DNA of 6,848 bases from positions 1 through 6,848 of the forward strand of contig DAOVZQ010000140.1 of assembly GCA_030635025.1 (NCBI GenBank), written 5' to 3'. This document shows positions 5,760-6,848 of this stretch, piece after piece; positions within the stretch are counted from its first letter, which is position 1, and each line of letters starts with the position of its first letter. A model generated the notes under the pieces. That model saw nothing but the letters and a program-made list of their open reading frames with translations. It did not search any database and had not been told where the DNA came from. The position numbers were made by a program, and so were the translations under genes. This stretch comes from a bacterium (GTDB lineage Bacteria; Krumholzibacteriota; Krumholzibacteriia; LZORAL124-64-63).

Positions 5760-6508
5760 CGTAACTCTTCCACCTTGGGCAGGAAACTCAGGGTGAAGGT
5801 TTCGTCGCTGAATTCACGGGGCGTGATTCCGTCGAAGAGCATGACCGAACGGTATCCCTTCTGCAGGGGACTGTCGGTTTCCAGCATGCTCGGGCGCACC
5901 AGACCATTGCCGAAATCCTTTACCTTGCTGTAGTGCAGGGTCTTGATGAGAATTCCGGACGAAGCGTAACACCGGATCTCCGTGGGAATGACGGTCTCCT
6001 TGTCCACTTCCATCTCCAGATGATCGTAGGCCACCGTGTTGGACTTGGCCTTGAGGTTCAAATGGAACCGATCGTCCTGTTCGGTGATGGACTCGACATC
6101 ATACTCGCTGGTGTAGTCCAGGCGTAATATGTCCGAGTTGTTGAAGACCCCGCCGACGATGGACTGGAGACTGGTGATCCGCAGGGGCTTGCCCACGTTG
6201 GGCAGGTAGAGCCACATGTTGTCCTCAAGACGGAGCGTGGACCGGCCTTTCTCGCTGGCGGGCGCCAGGAACAGGGCCACCATCTTGTCCTGGCCCTTCT
6301 TGATGGTGTAGAGAACGAACTCCCGCTTGCTCCCGTCGGGCTCGATGTTGATGAGCTTGCGATACATCTCGTAGGACTCGGGATTCAGGTTGCGGTCCAC
6401 CTGCAGGAGGATCGCGTCCCCATCGAGAGCCCGGGCCGGCATCGATACGCCGGTCATGACGACCAGCAAGGTCAGAATCGTTATTACACCGGTGCGTACG
6501 TACGTCAT
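5756..6508 (-). CDS. LolA-like outer-membrane lipoprotein-sorting family protein
   Basis: A 250-residue periplasmic protein. The signal peptide runs through about residue 27 (cleavage after ARA). The rest fits the LolA-like family annotated as outer membrane lipoprotein-sorting protein: LFLAPASEKGRSTLRLEDNMWLYLP in the middle, then SLQSIVGGVFNNSDILRLDY, and a C-terminal part with repeated beta strands. The fold is an open beta-sheet cradle that carries a lipid or acyl chain. Unlike true LolA it is usually encoded with an ABC permease or RND-type transporter and a barrel protein, as here, so it probably shuttles a substrate between them. ATG at 6508 is preferred over ATG 6514, because AAAAGGA (6516-6522) is 7 bases from the former and only one base from the latter. 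It begins 14 bases after the permease stop and its own stop overlaps the next start, so it is the middle gene of a tight operon. Confidence 0.9.
   Translation of the reverse strand: MTYVRTGVITILTLLVVMTGVSMPARALDGDAILLQVDRNLNPESYEMYRKLINIEPDGSKREFVLYTIKKGQDKMVALFLAPASEKGRSTLRLEDNMWLYLPNVGKPLRITSLQSIVGGVFNNSDILRLDYTSEYDVESITEQDDRFHLNLKAKSNTVAYDHLEMEVDKETVIPTEIRCYASSGILIKTLHYSKVKDFGNGLVRPSMLETDSPLQKGYRSVMLFDGITPREFSDETFTLSFLPKVEELR
5765..5771 (-). promoter_or_regulatory. Ribosome binding site for the coupled GTG start
   Basis: On the minus strand GGAAGAG lies inside the end of the LolA-like gene, 5 bases before the GTG at 5759. It supports the GTGA stop-start overlap as the true start of the porin-like gene. 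Confidence 0.6.
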
Positions 6509-6515
6509 CTTCATA

Positions 6516-6522
6516 TCCTTTT
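6516..6522 (-). promoter_or_regulatory. Ribosome binding site of the LolA-like gene
   Basis: On the minus strand AAAAGGA lies in the short gap after the permease stop, 7 bases before the ATG at 6508 and one base before the ATG at 6514. It favours the second ATG as the start. Confidence 0.55.
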
Positions 6523-6848
6523 CTAGACCTGTCGCATGGCCGTGACCGGCTCCATGCGCGAGGCCTTGAAGGCCGGTTGCAGGCTCGCCAGGGTCGATAT
6601 GGCGATGACCAGCAGGGAAACGATCAGGATCTCATTGGTATCGACGACGGGCGACAACAGCAAACCCTTCTGCCGACCGAAATCGAAGCTCAAGGGATTG
6701 GACTGCAGCACGAGGATCGTCACCACCGACAAGACCGAACCTGTGACCGCTCCCAGCACTCCGAGACTGAGTCCCTCGATGAGAAAGAGGCTGAGGCTCT
6801 TGACTGGCGGCGTCCCGATGGCGGCGATGGTCCCGATCTCCTTGAACC
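6523..6848 (-). CDS. ABC transporter permease, MacB/FtsX family, C-terminal part
   Basis: The last 107 codons and stop (TAG) of a gene cut by the right edge. It opens with FKEIGTIAAIGT, the motif that precedes the final membrane segments of MacB/LolC/FtsX-type permeases (usually R-x-K-E-I-G-T-x-x-A-I-G). Two hydrophobic segments follow: SLFLIEGLSLGVLGAVTGSV continuing into VVTILVL, and ILIVSLLVIAISTLASL. A periplasmic-type loop lies between them, and the end PAFKASRMEPVTAMRQV is the typical C-terminus, with the P-x-x-A-M-R signature. It should sit in the inner membrane and work with an ATPase whose gene is probably further upstream, outside the window. In this family the ATPase drives extraction or movement of lipoproteins or amphiphiles rather than classic pumping through the membrane. 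With the LolA-like protein 14 bases downstream, transfer toward the outer membrane is the likely job; the substrate is unknown. Confidence 0.9.
   Translation of the reverse strand, partial: FKEIGTIAAIGTPPVKSLSLFLIEGLSLGVLGAVTGSVLSVVTILVLQSNPLSFDFGRQKGLLLSPVVDTNEILIVSLLVIAISTLASLQPAFKASRMEPVTAMRQV

Noticed and set aside
1..6848. CRISPR arrays, tRNA or rRNA genes, transposons, phage or toxin-antitoxin genes.
   Set aside because: I looked for regular repeats, tRNA-like arms, transposase or integrase motifs and small paired genes and saw none.

Overview
The window looks like chromosomal DNA from a GC-rich (by eye, around 60% or more) Gram-negative bacterium with an outer membrane. It encodes a lipobox lipoprotein, two proteins ending in the aromatic residue typical of outer-membrane beta-barrels, a LolA-like periplasmic protein and an ABC permease of the MacB/FtsX type. 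The mix (MtfA-type peptidase, EF-hand protein with an ISSIGSS-type N-terminus, regulatory-like lipoprotein) fits Proteobacteria, the former Deltaproteobacteria or a neighbouring environmental phylum. I cannot place it more precisely. No RNA gene, insertion sequence, CRISPR array or phage gene is visible.

Layout. On the minus strand, 1-355 is the start of a lipoprotein gene that runs off the left edge. It is divergent from an OmpR/PhoB-type response regulator (516-1202, +) whose receiver domain is degenerate and which has no kinase next to it. A strong hairpin separates the regulator from a small EF-hand protein (1340-1753, +), whose best start is a TTG. A GC-rich hairpin follows, then an MtfA-family zinc peptidase (1874-2620, +).

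The most interesting locus is 2724-3467 (+). A complete signal peptide of 28 codons ends in Ala-Asp-Ala and is followed at once by an in-frame TGA (2808-2810). The same frame then stays open for 218 more codons and encodes a beta-barrel-like protein ending in Trp. A short hairpin with a GGUC apical sequence lies downstream of the TGA. Its GGU is the seventh codon after the TGA, the same position as the GGU in the selenocysteine element of E. coli fdhF. The gene is therefore either a candidate exported selenoprotein, with selenocysteine possibly the first residue of the mature chain, or a gene inactivated by one nonsense change. The sequence alone cannot decide between these.

The right half is a minus-strand cluster read from right to left: the C-terminal part of an ABC transporter permease (6523-6848, cut by the edge), a LolA-like outer-membrane lipoprotein-sorting family protein (5756-6508), an outer-membrane porin-like barrel (4464-5759) and an exported TPR protein (3472-4386). 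The permease and LolA-like genes are 14 bases apart and the LolA-like and barrel genes overlap as GTGA, so the first three look like one translationally coupled operon for moving a lipid or lipoprotein from the inner membrane to the outer membrane. The TPR gene follows after 77 bases and may be co-transcribed. It meets the TGA-containing barrel gene tail to tail with only four bases between the stops.

No gene-free stretch exceeds about 160 bases.
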